Positions 51,805 through 61,246 are shown, counted from the stretch's first letter. The stretch: DNA of 64,000 nt from Geodermatophilus africanus (GCF_900107105.1 NZ_FNOT01000018.1:1-64000); one strand, 5' to 3'. Notes: a model not told the origin generated them from the letters alone. Translations and numbers: made by a program.

Positions 51805-52224
51805 GGCGCCTCCTTCTCGATCAGGTGTTCGGAGGGTAGAGCGTGCCAAGGACAGAAACGGCTGGTCAGGGGGCTGACGTGGGCGCACTGGAGTGGGCGG
51901 ACCGGGGGATCCTGAGGTGGTCCGGTGGTGGGTCGGGAGCGCGGTACGCGGACGTTCTCGCGGGAACGTCCGGGGTGGACGTCGGCACGTGGTGGCGGCG
52001 CCGGAGCCCTCTGGCGGACGCGGCCCTTCCCGGAGGTAGCGGGGCGTCGGTGTCCACGTGGAACCGGGTTCCACCGGGAACGCCGCGGCGTGGCGTTCCG
52101 AGAGGGCGAGAGGGGCCACTCGTGCGGAGGCGTGAGGACGGTGCTGCTTGAGCGGGGGCGCTCCCGCGGAGACGTACAGCGAGGCAGCACCTGTGGCGGG
52201 AGGTCTCCGCGGGAACGCCGAGCC
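51805..52224. other. Inverted-repeat-rich spacer upstream of HNH gene
   Basis: 420 bp without a gene but with three perfect 8-bp hairpins: GGACGTTC/GAACGTCC (51950-51971), GTGGAACC/GGTTCCAC (52058-52074) and GGAACGCC/GGCGTTCC (52077-52099), all built on GGAAC. Copies of the ACGTCTCCGCGGG motif lie at 52163-52175 (inverted) and 52203-52217. Confidence 0.6.
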
Positions 52225-53303
52225 TCAGCGCAGGGACGAGTGGCGCGACCCGACGTCCGCGGAGTCGGCGGCCGCGCGCCCGGCCACCAGCCCCCGGCGT
52301 CCATCGACGAGCGGCTGCGGGTGCTGCGCACCCGCGGGAACAACTCGGTGAACGCGTCGTCGACCGCTTCCTGCCGGGACCGCAGCGCGGGCAGCAGGTC
52401 GACGCCCTGGTCCGCGGCGGCCTCGCTCGTGGCCCGCTCGCGGGCGCTGGTCAGCCGCTCGCCGACCCGCCCCGCGTAGCCCACCAGGAACGCGCGGCGG
52501 AACGAGCGCGAGACCGACCGCCGTCCCGCCGTCCGTTCGGCCGCCGCCAGCGCCTGCCCGGCCTGGAGCAGCAGCGAGGTGAACAGCAGCTCGACCGCGT
52601 CGAGGTCGGCGGCGACCCCGACCAGGTTGACGATGCCCAGCCCCGGGTACCAGACCAGCCGGGTCATCAGCTCCTGCGCCTTCGCGGTCAGCGCCTCCGC
52701 CTCCTCGGCGTACTCGGTCGACTCGGCCTTGGCCAGCAGCGCGCGGACCCGCCGGAGCACCCGCGCGTCGTCCGGCCCGGGGGCCACCGCCGGACGCCGT
52801 GCCCGCGCACCCCACCGGGACGGCGGCGGCACCAGCTGGTCGAGCCGCGCCAGGCCGGTCAGCGCTCCGGCCAGCAGCAGGACCGCGCGCCAGGCCTCCT
52901 CGGCCGGGCGGCCCTCCGCGCGGTGCCAGGCGGCCACGACCGCGGGCTCCCCGGCTCTCAGAGCGCCCAGCTCGCGCAGCTGGTCGACCCACACAGCGGG
53001 CGCACGCGAGGCGGCGTCGGTGGCCCGCGCGTCCTCGGCGACCAGCGCCACCACCAGCCGGGCCGAGCGGGCGGGGCAGCGCCGGCGCACCGCGTGGACG
53101 ACGTCGGCCGGCTGCCAGCCCCGCTCCCAGGCCGCGCCGAGGGCCGACAGCAGCGCCCGCGTGACGCCGCCGGAGCCGTCCACCGCCGGGTCGCCCGAGG
53201 CCAGCACGGCGGCCATCCCCTCCGCCCGGTCGCCGTCGGGGTGCCAGTCGCCCCGGAGCAGCAGCTCCCGGAGCCAGGGGTCGTCCGCGGTCGTGGTCGC
53301 CAT
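52225..53303 (-). pseudogene. DUF2786 protein, frameshifted near the end
   Basis: ATG 53303. About 340 residues are in one frame: the first 200 are helical, then the DUF2786 core RRVRALLAKAESTEYAEEAE (about 202-221) and EELMTRL-type helix. Near 52280-52287 one base is missing: after GGWW the family-like ending AGRAAADSADVGSRHSSLR continues in the next frame to a stop at 52225. In the unshifted frame the reading runs without stop right into the HNH gene, which gives an artefactual fused product. Function of DUF2786 is unknown. Confidence 0.6.
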
Positions 53304-53379
53304 GCCCGGGATGCTCTCCCGGCGCTCGGACGCCGGCGGGACAGCGCTGTGCACGGCGGGTCGCCGTCCACAGGAGAGG

Positions 53380-55704
53380 TCACCTCGGACGACGCAGCCA
53401 GTCCCGCTCGATCTGCTCCCCGGTCGCCGGGCGGCTCAGGAGGAAGCCCTGGACCTGCGGGCACCCCAGCTCTTGGAGCCGCTGCAGCTGCTCCTGCGTC
53501 TCGACACCCTCGGCGGTGACGGTGGCGCCGAGGTGGCCGGCGAGCGCGAGCACGGCGGAGACGATCGCGTCGGTCGGGCGGTCGTCGGGCAGGCGCGCCA
53601 CGAAGGAGCGGTCGAGCTTGAAGGCCTGCGGCGTCCGCTCGCGCAGGGCCGCGAAGCTCGAGTAGCCGGTGCCGAAGTCGTCCACGGCCAACGTGACGCC
53701 TGCGGCGGTGAACCGCTCCAGGGTCACGCGCGCCCCGGGTTCCATGGCGCAGGACTCGGTCATCTCCAGCTCGAGGGCGTCCGGGGGCAGCCCGACGCGG
53801 TCGAGCATCGCCAGCACGCGGGGGGCGAAGTCGGCGGGCAGCAGCTGACGGGTCGAGACGTTGACCGCCACGCGCGGGGCGGCGGCGCCGAAGGCCCCTC
53901 GCCACCGCGTGGCCTGCGTGCAGGCCTGCTCGAGCACCTGCATGCCGAGGTCGTGGATCAGCCCCGTCTCCTCGGCCGCGGTGATGAACTCCACCGGGAG
54001 CACGTCCCCGCGCTCGGCGTCGTGCCACCGGGCCAGCACCTCGACGGTCGTGAGTCGGCCGTCCGCCACCCGGACGATCGGCTGGTAGGCGACGGTCACC
54101 GCGCCGGCCTCGACCGCGCGACGCAGCGCGGCCCGCAGCCCCAGCCGGTCCCGGGTCTGCCGGCGCAGCGGCTCGTTGAACAGCTCGTAGCGGTGCCCCC
54201 CGTTCGCCTTGGCCCGCTGGAGGGCCATGTCGGCCGCCCGGAGCAGCTCCTCGCCGTGCCCGCCCTCGTCCGTCCCGGTCGGGCCCGCCCGCTCCTCGCG
54301 GAGCCGGGGGCCGGCCAGGCCCTCCCCGTCGGCGACCGCCACCCCGACGCTGACCGTCACGACGACCTCCCGGCCGTCGACGTCGTACGGCTCGGCCAGC
54401 GCGGCGAGCAGCCGCTCGGCCACCCCCGCCGCCTCCTCGACGCCGGTCACGCCGTCGAGCAGCACGGCCATCTCGTCCCCGCCGAGGCGGCTGACCAGGT
54501 CCGCGGGCCGCACCGCCGCCTCCAGCCGGCGCGCGACCGCCACGAGCAGCTCGTCGCCGGCGTCGTGGCCGAGCTGGTCGTTGACGCCCTTGAAGCCGTC
54601 CAGGTCGCAGTAGAGCACCGCGAACCGGGCACCCGGACTGCGCTCGGCCCGGTGCGCCGCGGCCTCCACCCGGTCCATCAGCAGCACCCGGTTGGCCAGC
54701 CCGGTGAGCGGGTCGTGGAGCGCCGCGTGCTCGGCGGCGGCGATGCTGGCCTGCCGGCCGGTGACCAGCGCGCCGAGGGTCAGCCCGGCCAGGGTGAGCG
54801 TGACCAGGCCGAGCTGGAGCCGCAGCGGACTCTCCACGACGTCCCGGCCGACCAGCGCCACGGCGACGGCGTTGGCGACCAGGACGGCGAACGCCGCCCG
54901 GGGCAGCCCGCCGCGGACGGCGATCCAGATCAGCGGCACGTACACGAGGTAGGCCAGGTCCAGCCCGCCGACGGACGGCTCGCCGTAGGCCAGGTACACC
55001 GTGAACAGCAGCAGGACGGCCTGCGCGACCGGCTCCAGCCGCTGGTCGAGCAGGCTGGCGACGAGCCGGCCGAGCCACCGCGGCCGCAGCGAGTCCACCC
55101 ACGACGGGTGCCCGCGCCACCGGCCGAGCCGCACCGGGCCGGGGAGCGGCGGCCGGTCCCGCCAGAGCGCGGGCACCCGCCGGCTGGCGACGAGCAGGGC
55201 GGGCGCCAGCACCCCGACGCCCGTGGCGCGGCCGGACCAGAACCCGAGGACTCCCCGGAAGAGTTCCCCCCACGTCAGCAGCCCCGTGACGGTGTACTGC
55301 AGGACCTGGGCCACCGCGACGACCAGCGGCCCCGCGACCGCGGCCAGCCCCAGGAACCAGGCGACGTCACGCTGGCCGGGGAGCCGGGGGTCGATCCGGA
55401 GCCGCCGCAGCAGCAGCCAGGCCACGACCGTGTAGACGGCGGTGCTCAGCACCCCGCCGAGCCAGACGCTGACCCAGCTGACGGCCGGACTGCTCACCAC
55501 CAGCCCGTGCAGCGGGTCGGTCAGCAGCAGCAGCGGGGCGTACCGCAGCCCGAACACCAGCAGCAGCGCGAAGCTCAGCCCGGTGGGGGGATACCAGAGC
55601 GACACCTCCTGCCGTGCCTGGAAGACGCTCGCGATGGCGTCGAGCCCCAGCCAGAGCGCCAGGTACACCACCGAGACGATCAACGGACCGCGCCACCGGC
55701 GCAT
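53380..55704 (-). CDS. MASE1-GGDEF-EAL cyclic-di-GMP protein
   Basis: 774 residues. An N-terminal membrane sensor of MASE1 type with about eight helices (1-315), then a GGDEF domain (about 330-490; RLGGDEMAVLL, with Met in place of the last Phe), then an EAL domain (about 515-765). The EAL signature is EVLARW, with the catalytic Glu kept; NVSTRQL, ELEMTES, DDFGTGYSSF, KLDRSF and AEGVETQEQ supply the remaining metal and catalytic residues, so the phosphodiesterase part looks active. Whether the GGDEF part makes or only binds nucleotide is unclear. Confidence 0.87.
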   Translation of the reverse strand: MRRWRGPLIVSVVYLALWLGLDAIASVFQARQEVSLWYPPTGLSFALLLVFGLRYAPLLLLTDPLHGLVVSSPAVSWVSVWLGGVLSTAVYTVVAWLLLRRLRIDPRLPGQRDVAWFLGLAAVAGPLVVAVAQVLQYTVTGLLTWGELFRGVLGFWSGRATGVGVLAPALLVASRRVPALWRDRPPLPGPVRLGRWRGHPSWVDSLRPRWLGRLVASLLDQRLEPVAQAVLLLFTVYLAYGEPSVGGLDLAYLVYVPLIWIAVRGGLPRAAFAVLVANAVAVALVGRDVVESPLRLQLGLVTLTLAGLTLGALVTGRQASIAAAEHAALHDPLTGLANRVLLMDRVEAAAHRAERSPGARFAVLYCDLDGFKGVNDQLGHDAGDELLVAVARRLEAAVRPADLVSRLGGDEMAVLLDGVTGVEEAAGVAERLLAALAEPYDVDGREVVVTVSVGVAVADGEGLAGPRLREERAGPTGTDEGGHGEELLRAADMALQRAKANGGHRYELFNEPLRRQTRDRLGLRAALRRAVEAGAVTVAYQPIVRVADGRLTTVEVLARWHDAERGDVLPVEFITAAEETGLIHDLGMQVLEQACTQATRWRGAFGAAAPRVAVNVSTRQLLPADFAPRVLAMLDRVGLPPDALELEMTESCAMEPGARVTLERFTAAGVTLAVDDFGTGYSSFAALRERTPQAFKLDRSFVARLPDDRPTDAIVSAVLALAGHLGATVTAEGVETQEQLQRLQELGCPQVQGFLLSRPATGEQIERDWLRRPR

Positions 55705-55858
55705 GCTGGTCCCGCCCCCTCCTCCAGGCCGGCCGGACGGGTACCGGCTGGGTCCCTCCCGTGCCCCGAGTCCGTGGGCCTACACCCCGCGGCCGGACCG
55801 CGGGCCGGTCCCGGGCGTGCGAGGGGTCATGCGGGGCGCCTGCTCCTACGCTGCCCCG

Positions 55859-56254
55859 GTGACGACCAGCTACCGGATCGCCGAGGCCGCGGGCCTGCTC
55901 GGTGTCAGCGACGACACGGTGCGCCGGTGGATCGACAGCGGCCGGCTGCCCGCCTCCCGGGTCGGCGGCGGCCCCGCGCACGTCGACGGCGCCGACCTCG
56001 CCCGGCTCGCCACGCAGCTGCACGAGGCCCCCGAGCCCGGCACCACCCGCGGCTCCTCGGCGCGCAACCGGCTGACCGGCATCGTCACCCGGGTCGTCCG
56101 CGACACGGTGATGGCGCAGGTGGAGATCCAGGCCGGGCCGTTCCGGCTGGTGTCCCTCATGTCGCGCGAGGCGGCCGACGAGCTCGGGCTCGACGTCGGC
56201 GTCCGTGCCATCGCCACGGTCAAGGCCACCCAGGTCAGCGTCGACGTCCCCTGA
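55859..56254 (+). CDS. TOBE-domain HTH protein, likely molybdate-responsive regulator
   Basis: 131 residues from GTG 55859. An excisionase/MerR-like HTH (YRIAEAAGLLGVSDDTVRRW, residues 4-23) joined to a single Mop/TOBE domain (about 66-131; RNRLTGIVTRVVRDTVMAQV) that in other proteins binds molybdate. It is 109 bp upstream of modA on the same strand, so it is a good candidate for the regulator of the molybdate genes, in the way ModE acts in E. coli but with a different HTH type. Confidence 0.75.
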   Translation: MTTSYRIAEAAGLLGVSDDTVRRWIDSGRLPASRVGGGPAHVDGADLARLATQLHEAPEPGTTRGSSARNRLTGIVTRVVRDTVMAQVEIQAGPFRLVSLMSREAADELGLDVGVRAIATVKATQVSVDVP

Positions 56255-56363
56255 CCCGGCCGCAGCCGCGGAGCCCTGCCCGATCGGGTGGTCGCAGCTG
56301 CGGGCGATGACCGGGTACGGTTCCGCAGGCGCGGACCACGGTGGTTCGCCGTGGGGAGGTCTC

Positions 56364-57149
56364 GTGTCCCGGTGCGCTGTGCTCGGGACGGCGCTCGTGC
56401 TCCTGCTCGCCGGCTGCGGTGGGTCGGCCGACGGCGACGCGGCCGCGACGCCGAGCGACGACCCGGCCGGGCCGAGCGGCACGCTCACCGTCTTCGCCGC
56501 CGCCTCCCTCACCGACGTCTTCCCGGACCTCGGCGAGCGCCTCGAGGCCGATCACCCCGGCCTGGACGTGCAGTTCAACTTCGCCGGCAGCTCCGCGCTG
56601 GCCACGCAGATCACCCAGGGCGCCCCGGCGGACGTCTTCGCCAGCGCGAACGGGTCGCAGATGGCCGTCGTCACCGACGCCGGGCTGGCCGCCGGCGAGC
56701 CGCGGGTCTTCGCCGCCAACGTGCTGCAACTCGCCGTCCCGGCGGGCAACCCGGCCGGCGTCACCGGCCTGGCCGACCTCGCGCGGGAGGAGCTGGCGGT
56801 CGCCCTCTGCGCACCCCAGGTCCCCTGCGGCGCCGCCGCCGAGGACGTGCTCGCCGCCGCCGGCGTGACCGCCGCCCCGGACACGTTCGAGGAGGACGTG
56901 CGGGCCGCGCTGACCAAGGTGGAGCTCGGCGAGGTCGACGCCGCCCTGGTCTACAGGACCGACGTGACCGCGGCCGGGGACGCCGTCGAGGGCATCGATG
57001 TCCCGGAGGCCGAGCAGGCGGTCAACGACTACCCGGTCGCGGTGCTGGCCGACGCCCCGAACCCGGAGGCCGCCGCCGCCTTCGTCGAGCTGGTGCGGTC
57101 GGAGGAGGGACAGCAGGCGCTCGAGGACGCCGGCTTCCGGGTCCCGTGA
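56364..57149 (+). CDS. modA: Molybdate ABC transporter, substrate-binding lipoprotein
   Basis: 261 residues from GTG 56364, which follows GGGGAGG. Lipoprotein signal with lipobox LLAGC (Cys near residue 20), then the ModA start TLTVFAAASLTDVFPDLGE. The NFAGSSALATQITQGAPADV segment supplies the oxyanion-binding Ser residues, and DVRAALTKVELGEVDAALVY the second lobe. It should hold molybdate (or tungstate) outside the membrane for ModBC. A 70-bp gap separates it from modB. Confidence 0.9.
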   Translation: MSRCAVLGTALVLLLAGCGGSADGDAAATPSDDPAGPSGTLTVFAAASLTDVFPDLGERLEADHPGLDVQFNFAGSSALATQITQGAPADVFASANGSQMAVVTDAGLAAGEPRVFAANVLQLAVPAGNPAGVTGLADLAREELAVALCAPQVPCGAAAEDVLAAAGVTAAPDTFEEDVRAALTKVELGEVDAALVYRTDVTAAGDAVEGIDVPEAEQAVNDYPVAVLADAPNPEAAAAFVELVRSEEGQQALEDAGFRVP

Positions 57150-57219
57150 GCGGACAGCGGCGTGAGCATCGCATCGAGCGCCAGCGAGCGAGGAGCGGAG
57201 CGCCGCGCGGGAGCGAACC

Positions 57220-58026
57220 GTGGGCACCGTGAGGCGCAGGGAGCCCGGCGTCCCCCTCCCGCTGCTGGTCCCGGCGGTCCTCGCCGTCGCCTTCCTCGTC
57301 CTCCCCCTGGCCGGCCTGGTGGTCCGGGCGCCCTGGGGCGAGCTCGGGTCGCAGCTGACCGGCCCGGCGGTCGGGCAGGCGCTGCGGCTCAGCCTCGTCT
57401 CCGCCACGGCCGCGACCGGGCTCTCCCTCGTGCTCGGCGTCCCCCTGGCCTGGGTGCTCGCCCGCTCCCGGGCCCGCGGCCGGTCGGTGCTGCGCGCGCT
57501 GGTCACCGTGCCGCTGGTGCTGCCCCCGGTCGTCGGCGGCGTCGCGCTGTTCCTCGTGCTGGGCCGCCAGGGCATCGTCGGCCGCTGGCTGGACCAGGCC
57601 CTCGACGTCACCATCCCGTTCACCACCACCGCGGTCGTCATCGCCGAGACCTTCGTGGCGATGCCGTTCCTGGTCATCAGCGTCGAGGGCGCGCTGCGGG
57701 CCGCCGACGCCCGCTTCGAGGACGCCGCCGCCACCCTCGGCGCCGACCGGTGGACGACGTTCCGCCGGGTCACCCTGCCGCTGGTCGCACCCGGCATCGC
57801 CGCCGGCGCGGTGCTCTGCTGGGCCCGCGCGCTCGGCGAGTTCGGCGCCACCATCACCTTCGCCGGCAACTTCCCGGGGACGACGCAGACGATGCCGCTC
57901 GCGGTCTACCTGGCGCTCCAGCAGGACCCCGACGCGGCGATCGTGCTCTCCCTCGTGCTGCTCGTCGTCTCCGTCGCCACGCTGCTGCTCCTCCGGGACC
58001 GCTGGCTCACGCGGGCCGTCCGGTGA
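57220..58026 (+). CDS. modB: Molybdate ABC transporter, permease
   Basis: 268 residues. About six membrane helices beginning LLVPAVLAVAFLVLPLAGL, with the EAA-loop coupling motif AAATLGADRWTTFRRVTLPL (about 168-187) and the late ARALGEFGATITFAGNFPG typical of ModB. GTG 57220 start. Its stop overlaps the modC start by four bases. Confidence 0.92.
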   Translation: MGTVRRREPGVPLPLLVPAVLAVAFLVLPLAGLVVRAPWGELGSQLTGPAVGQALRLSLVSATAATGLSLVLGVPLAWVLARSRARGRSVLRALVTVPLVLPPVVGGVALFLVLGRQGIVGRWLDQALDVTIPFTTTAVVIAETFVAMPFLVISVEGALRAADARFEDAAATLGADRWTTFRRVTLPLVAPGIAAGAVLCWARALGEFGATITFAGNFPGTTQTMPLAVYLALQQDPDAAIVLSLVLLVVSVATLLLLRDRWLTRAVR

Positions 58027-59075
58027 GCCTGACCGCCGGCGTCCGGGTCGACCGCGGCCCGCTCACCGTCGAGCTCGGCCTGGAGGTGGCCGACGGCGAG
58101 GTGCTCGCCGTCCTGGGGCCCAACGGCGCCGGCAAGTCCACGCTGCTGCGCGTGCTGGCCGGGCTCCTGCCGCCCGACGACGGGCGGGTCGCCGTCGGCC
58201 CGGACACCTGGGACGACGTCCCCGCCGGCGTGCACGTCCCCGCCCACGAGCGCCCCCTGGGCATGGTCTTCCAGGACCACCTGCTCTTCCCGCACCTCTC
58301 GGTCACCGACAACGTCGCCTTCGGCCTGCGCACGCGCGGCATGCGCAAGCCCGCCGCCCGGGCCGCGGCCCGCGAGTGGTTGGCGCGGGTGGGCATCGCC
58401 GAGCTCGGCGACCGGCGGCCCGGCCGGCTCTCCGGGGGGCAGGCGCAGCGGGCGGCGCTGGCCCGCGCACTGGTGGGGCAGCCGGCACTGCTCCTGCTCG
58501 ACGAGCCACTCTCCGCGCTGGACGCGCGCACCCGGCTGACCGTCCGCGCCGAGCTGCGCCGCCACCTCGCCGACTTCCCCGGCAGCACCGTGCTGGTCAC
58601 CCACGACCCGGTCGACGCGATGGCGCTGGCCGACCGGGTGGTCGTCGTGGAGGAGGGCCGGGTCGTGCAGGCCGGGACGCCGGCCGACGTCAGCCGCCAC
58701 CCCCGGACCGATTACGTCGCCCGGCTGGTCGGCCTCGCGCTGCTGCCCGGGGTGGGCGAGGGGACGACGGTGCACCTGGACGGCGGCGGCCGCGTCGCGG
58801 TGGCCGAGGAGACAGCGGGGCCGGTGTTCGTCGCCGTCCGCCCGGAGTCGGTGGCGCTGTGGACCAGCCGGCCGGAGGGCAGCCCGCGCAACGTCTGGCC
58901 GGCCCGGCTGGTGTCGGCCACCCCGCACGGGTCGACGGTGCGCTGCGAGCTCGACGGCGAGGTCCCGCTGGTCGCCGACGTCACCGCGACCGCCTTCGCG
59001 GAGCTGGGCCTGGCTCCCGGCACCCCGGTCTGGGCGTCGGTGAAGGCCTCCGACGTCGCCGTCTACGCACGCTGA
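58023..59075 (+). CDS. modC: Molybdate ABC transporter, ATPase
   Basis: 350 residues. Walker A GPNGAGKST (about 37-45), Q-loop MVFQDHLLF, signature LSGGQAQRAALARAL (about 137-151), Walker B LLLLDEPLSALD and the switch His in VLVTHD. The C-terminal 110 residues carry a TOBE domain (PARLVSATPHGSTVRCEL) that probably senses molybdate. GTG start within the modB stop. A strong hairpin follows. Confidence 0.92.
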   Translation: MSLTAGVRVDRGPLTVELGLEVADGEVLAVLGPNGAGKSTLLRVLAGLLPPDDGRVAVGPDTWDDVPAGVHVPAHERPLGMVFQDHLLFPHLSVTDNVAFGLRTRGMRKPAARAAAREWLARVGIAELGDRRPGRLSGGQAQRAALARALVGQPALLLLDEPLSALDARTRLTVRAELRRHLADFPGSTVLVTHDPVDAMALADRVVVVEEGRVVQAGTPADVSRHPRTDYVARLVGLALLPGVGEGTTVHLDGGGRVAVAEETAGPVFVAVRPESVALWTSRPEGSPRNVWPARLVSATPHGSTVRCELDGEVPLVADVTATAFAELGLAPGTPVWASVKASDVAVYAR

Positions 59076-59085
59076 GCCCGCCGAC

Positions 59086-59171
59086 GACGATCAGCTCAGC
59101 TCACCGTCCCGGCTCCTGGCTCACTCCCAGTGGTGAGCCAGGACTGGGGACGACCAGCTCAGCTGATCGTC
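59086..59171. terminator. Nested hairpin after modC
   Basis: Outer arms 59086-59101 and 59156-59171 match at 15 of 16; inner perfect 11-bp arms TCCTGGCTCAC (59114-59124) and GTGAGCCAGGA (59133-59143). It separates modABC from the next transcription unit. Confidence 0.65.
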
Positions 59172-59195
59172 GGAGCGCGCTGAGAGGGTGGCGGG

Positions 59196-59777
59196 ATGAG
59201 CACGGTCGCGGGACTGGTCCTCGCTGCGGGCGGCGGGCGGCGCTACGGCATGCCCAAGGCGCTCGTCGAGTACGAGGGCAGCCTGCTGGTGGAGCGGGCG
59301 GTGCGGACGGCGCGGGCGGTGTGCGACCCGGTGCTCGTCGTCCTCGGTGCGCAGGCGGTCGACGTCTGGAGGACGGCGGACCTCGACGGTGCCACCGTGT
59401 TGGCCAACCGCGACTGGGAGACCGGCATGGCCTCCTCGCTGCGGACCGGCCTCGACGGGCTGCGCGGCTGGCCCGGGAGGGTCGACGCCGCGCTGGTCAC
59501 CCTGGTCGACCTGCCCGGCATGACGCCGGAGGCGCTGCGCGCCGTCGCCGCGCACGCCGCCCCGGACGCGCTGGCGGTCGCCACCTACGACGGCGTCCGC
59601 GGGCACCCGGTGCTGCTCGGCCGGGAGCACTGGGCGGGCGTCGCGGGGACGGTCACCGGCGACGAGGGCGCCCGCCGCTACCTCGCCGGCCGCGCCGTCA
59701 CCGAGGTTGACTGCACCGGCCTGGCCGATCCGACCGACCTCGACGTGCCGCCCGGCGGGGTACCGTCGGCGCCGTGA
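59196..59777 (+). CDS. MobA/MocA-like nucleotidyltransferase
   Basis: 193 residues. The nucleotide-binding signature LVLAAGGGRRYGMPKAL (residues 7-23), with the conserved Gly-rich loop and Lys, then ALVTLVDLPGMTPEAL, where the Asp binds metal. This is the family that attaches CMP or GMP to molybdopterin (MocA, MobA). The short length and the neighbours (modABC upstream, moaE overlapping downstream) support a molybdenum-cofactor role. CMP versus GMP specificity is not clear. Confidence 0.8.
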   Translation: MSTVAGLVLAAGGGRRYGMPKALVEYEGSLLVERAVRTARAVCDPVLVVLGAQAVDVWRTADLDGATVLANRDWETGMASSLRTGLDGLRGWPGRVDAALVTLVDLPGMTPEALRAVAAHAAPDALAVATYDGVRGHPVLLGREHWAGVAGTVTGDEGARRYLAGRAVTEVDCTGLADPTDLDVPPGGVPSAP

Positions 59778-60184
59778 TCGCCCGGGTCGTCGATGCGCCG
59801 CTCTCCGTCGCCGAGCACGAGGACGCCGTCGCCGACAAGGCGGCCGGCGCGGTGGTGTCCTTCGCCGGCGTGGTCCGCGACCACGACGGCGGCCGCTCGG
59901 TCACCGAGCTCGAGTACGTGGGCCACCCGACCGCCGAGCAGGTGATCGTCGAGCTGGCCGAGGAGTTCGCCGCCCGGCCCGACGTGCACGCCGTCGCCGT
60001 CTCCCACCGGGTGGGCATGCTCGGCATCGGCGACGTCGCGCTGGCCTGCGCGGTCAGCACCTCGCACCGCGGGGACGCCTTCGCCGCCTGTGCCGAGCTC
60101 GTCGACCTGGTGAAGGAGCGGCTGCCGATCTGGAAGCGGCAGGTCTTCACCGACGGCGAGGAGGAGTGGGTCGCCTGCCCTTAA
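59774..60184 (+). CDS. moaE: Molybdopterin synthase catalytic subunit
   Basis: 136 residues. MoaE fold with AGAVVSFAGVVRDHDGG, then LEYVGHPTAEQVI, SHRVGMLGIGDVALACAVST and the catalytic Lys region LVKERLPIWKRQVF. It uses sulfur carried on the MoaD C-terminus to convert precursor Z (cPMP) to molybdopterin. GTG 59774 overlaps the stop of the transferase gene. moaD and moaA lie 1.4 kb away on the other strand. Confidence 0.92.
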   Translation: MIARVVDAPLSVAEHEDAVADKAAGAVVSFAGVVRDHDGGRSVTELEYVGHPTAEQVIVELAEEFAARPDVHAVAVSHRVGMLGIGDVALACAVSTSHRGDAFAACAELVDLVKERLPIWKRQVFTDGEEEWVACP

Positions 60185-60510
60185 GGGCGCCGGGGCGCCA
60201 GCCGCGCCTCGACGATCTTCGTGGCGCCGGCGGCCCGCGCGGCGACGTCGCCGCTGCGCTGCCGCACCCGGTCGAGCATCTCGGTGTCGTTGAGCGGCAT
60301 CGTGGCGACCAGCAGCTCGGCCTCGTCCAGCAGGGCCTGGTCGAGGACGGCGTCCACCAGGCGGGCGCCGGTGCCCACCGGCAGGTGACCGGACTCCACG
60401 TGCATCGCCGAGGCGACGACACCCGGTTCGCCGGTGCGGCGGATGTCGGCCTCGGCGAGCACACGGCCGTCGGCCTGCACCTGGACGACGGACAGGACGG
60501 ATGGGGGCAT
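60181..60510 (-). CDS. Small protein of unknown function
   Basis: 109 residues from ATG 60510 (GAGGCGTCAC before it). A beta-type start (VLSVVQVQADGRVLAEADI) and helical middle (GTGARLVDAVLDQALLDEAE). No family recognised. Its TAA overlaps the moaE TAA by two bases on the other strand (TTAA at 60181-60184). Confidence 0.55.
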   Translation of the reverse strand: MPPSVLSVVQVQADGRVLAEADIRRTGEPGVVASAMHVESGHLPVGTGARLVDAVLDQALLDEAELLVATMPLNDTEMLDRVRQRSGDVAARAAGATKIVEARLAPRRP

Positions 60511-60696
60511 GTGACGCCTCCACGACTCGGCGGGTGGTTCCGGCCCGGCAGACCGGCGGCGGCCCTCCTGTGGGCCTGCAACAGCGCGGCACTGCACCGT
60601 CACGGGACAGCCTCCCCTGCGCTCCGCGCGCCGGGGTAGGGACTTCGGTCCCGGCTCCGAGGAGGCCCACGGGCCGGAGGTGCCGGGCGAGGCCGG

Positions 60697-61203
60697 TCAG
60701 GCGCGTGGAGCCGCCGGCGGGTCGGACGGCGTCATGCCGGCGGCGATCAGCGTGCTCAGCAGGCGCGCCACCGTCTCGACCAGGGGCAGGTCGCGGGCGG
60801 CGCTGCGCGGCCGGGCGCGGAACCCGAAGGCGCAGAGCGTGCCGAACAGCTCGCCGTCCGTGGCGACCAGCGGAACGCCGATGTAGGCGCCGATCCGCGA
60901 GGCCGGCCCGGTCATGCGCTTGGCGAAGGCCGGCACGGCAGCGGTGACCGTGGCCGCGCGTGGGGCCTCCCCGGCGACCATGGCGCGGCAGAAGGTGTCC
61001 GCCCACGGCAGCCAGGTCCCGGGCCGGATCAGGTCGGGTGGGTGCGCGTGGAGCACGACCTGCCGGTCGTCCACGACGCGGGTCACCACCCACACGTCCC
61101 AGCCCAGGCGCTCGTGCAGTGACGCGAGCACCCCGCAGGTCGCGGCCGAGAAGTCGCCCCACGGGGCGACGTCCAGGACGGCGGGGGCGGCCATGCCCTC
61201 CAT
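60697..61203 (-). CDS. GAF-domain protein
   Basis: 168 residues, a single GAF fold: WDVWVVTRVVDDRQVVLHAH at the start, ADTFCRAMVAGEAP in the middle and GAYIGVPLVATDGELFGTLC followed by FGFRARPRS near the end. GAF domains bind small ligands or sense redox; this one has no output domain. It resembles the sensor halves of the SpoIIE proteins in the window. Confidence 0.75.
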   Translation of the reverse strand: MEGMAAPAVLDVAPWGDFSAATCGVLASLHERLGWDVWVVTRVVDDRQVVLHAHPPDLIRPGTWLPWADTFCRAMVAGEAPRAATVTAAVPAFAKRMTGPASRIGAYIGVPLVATDGELFGTLCAFGFRARPRSAARDLPLVETVARLLSTLIAAGMTPSDPPAAPRA

Positions 61204-61246
61204 CGTCCTCGCTCCCTCCCCGTTCCGGTGCGCGACGGGGCGCAGC

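Noticed and set aside
50049..53354. A single 1101-residue DUF2786-HNH fusion protein
   Set aside because: The part between the domains is low-complexity, and family-like ends and starts for each separate gene are found one frame away at both sides.
52579..56310. A 1243-codon open frame on the plus strand opposite the GGDEF-EAL gene
   Set aside because: The opposite strand encodes clear MASE1, GGDEF and EAL domains; this frame is compositionally biased only.
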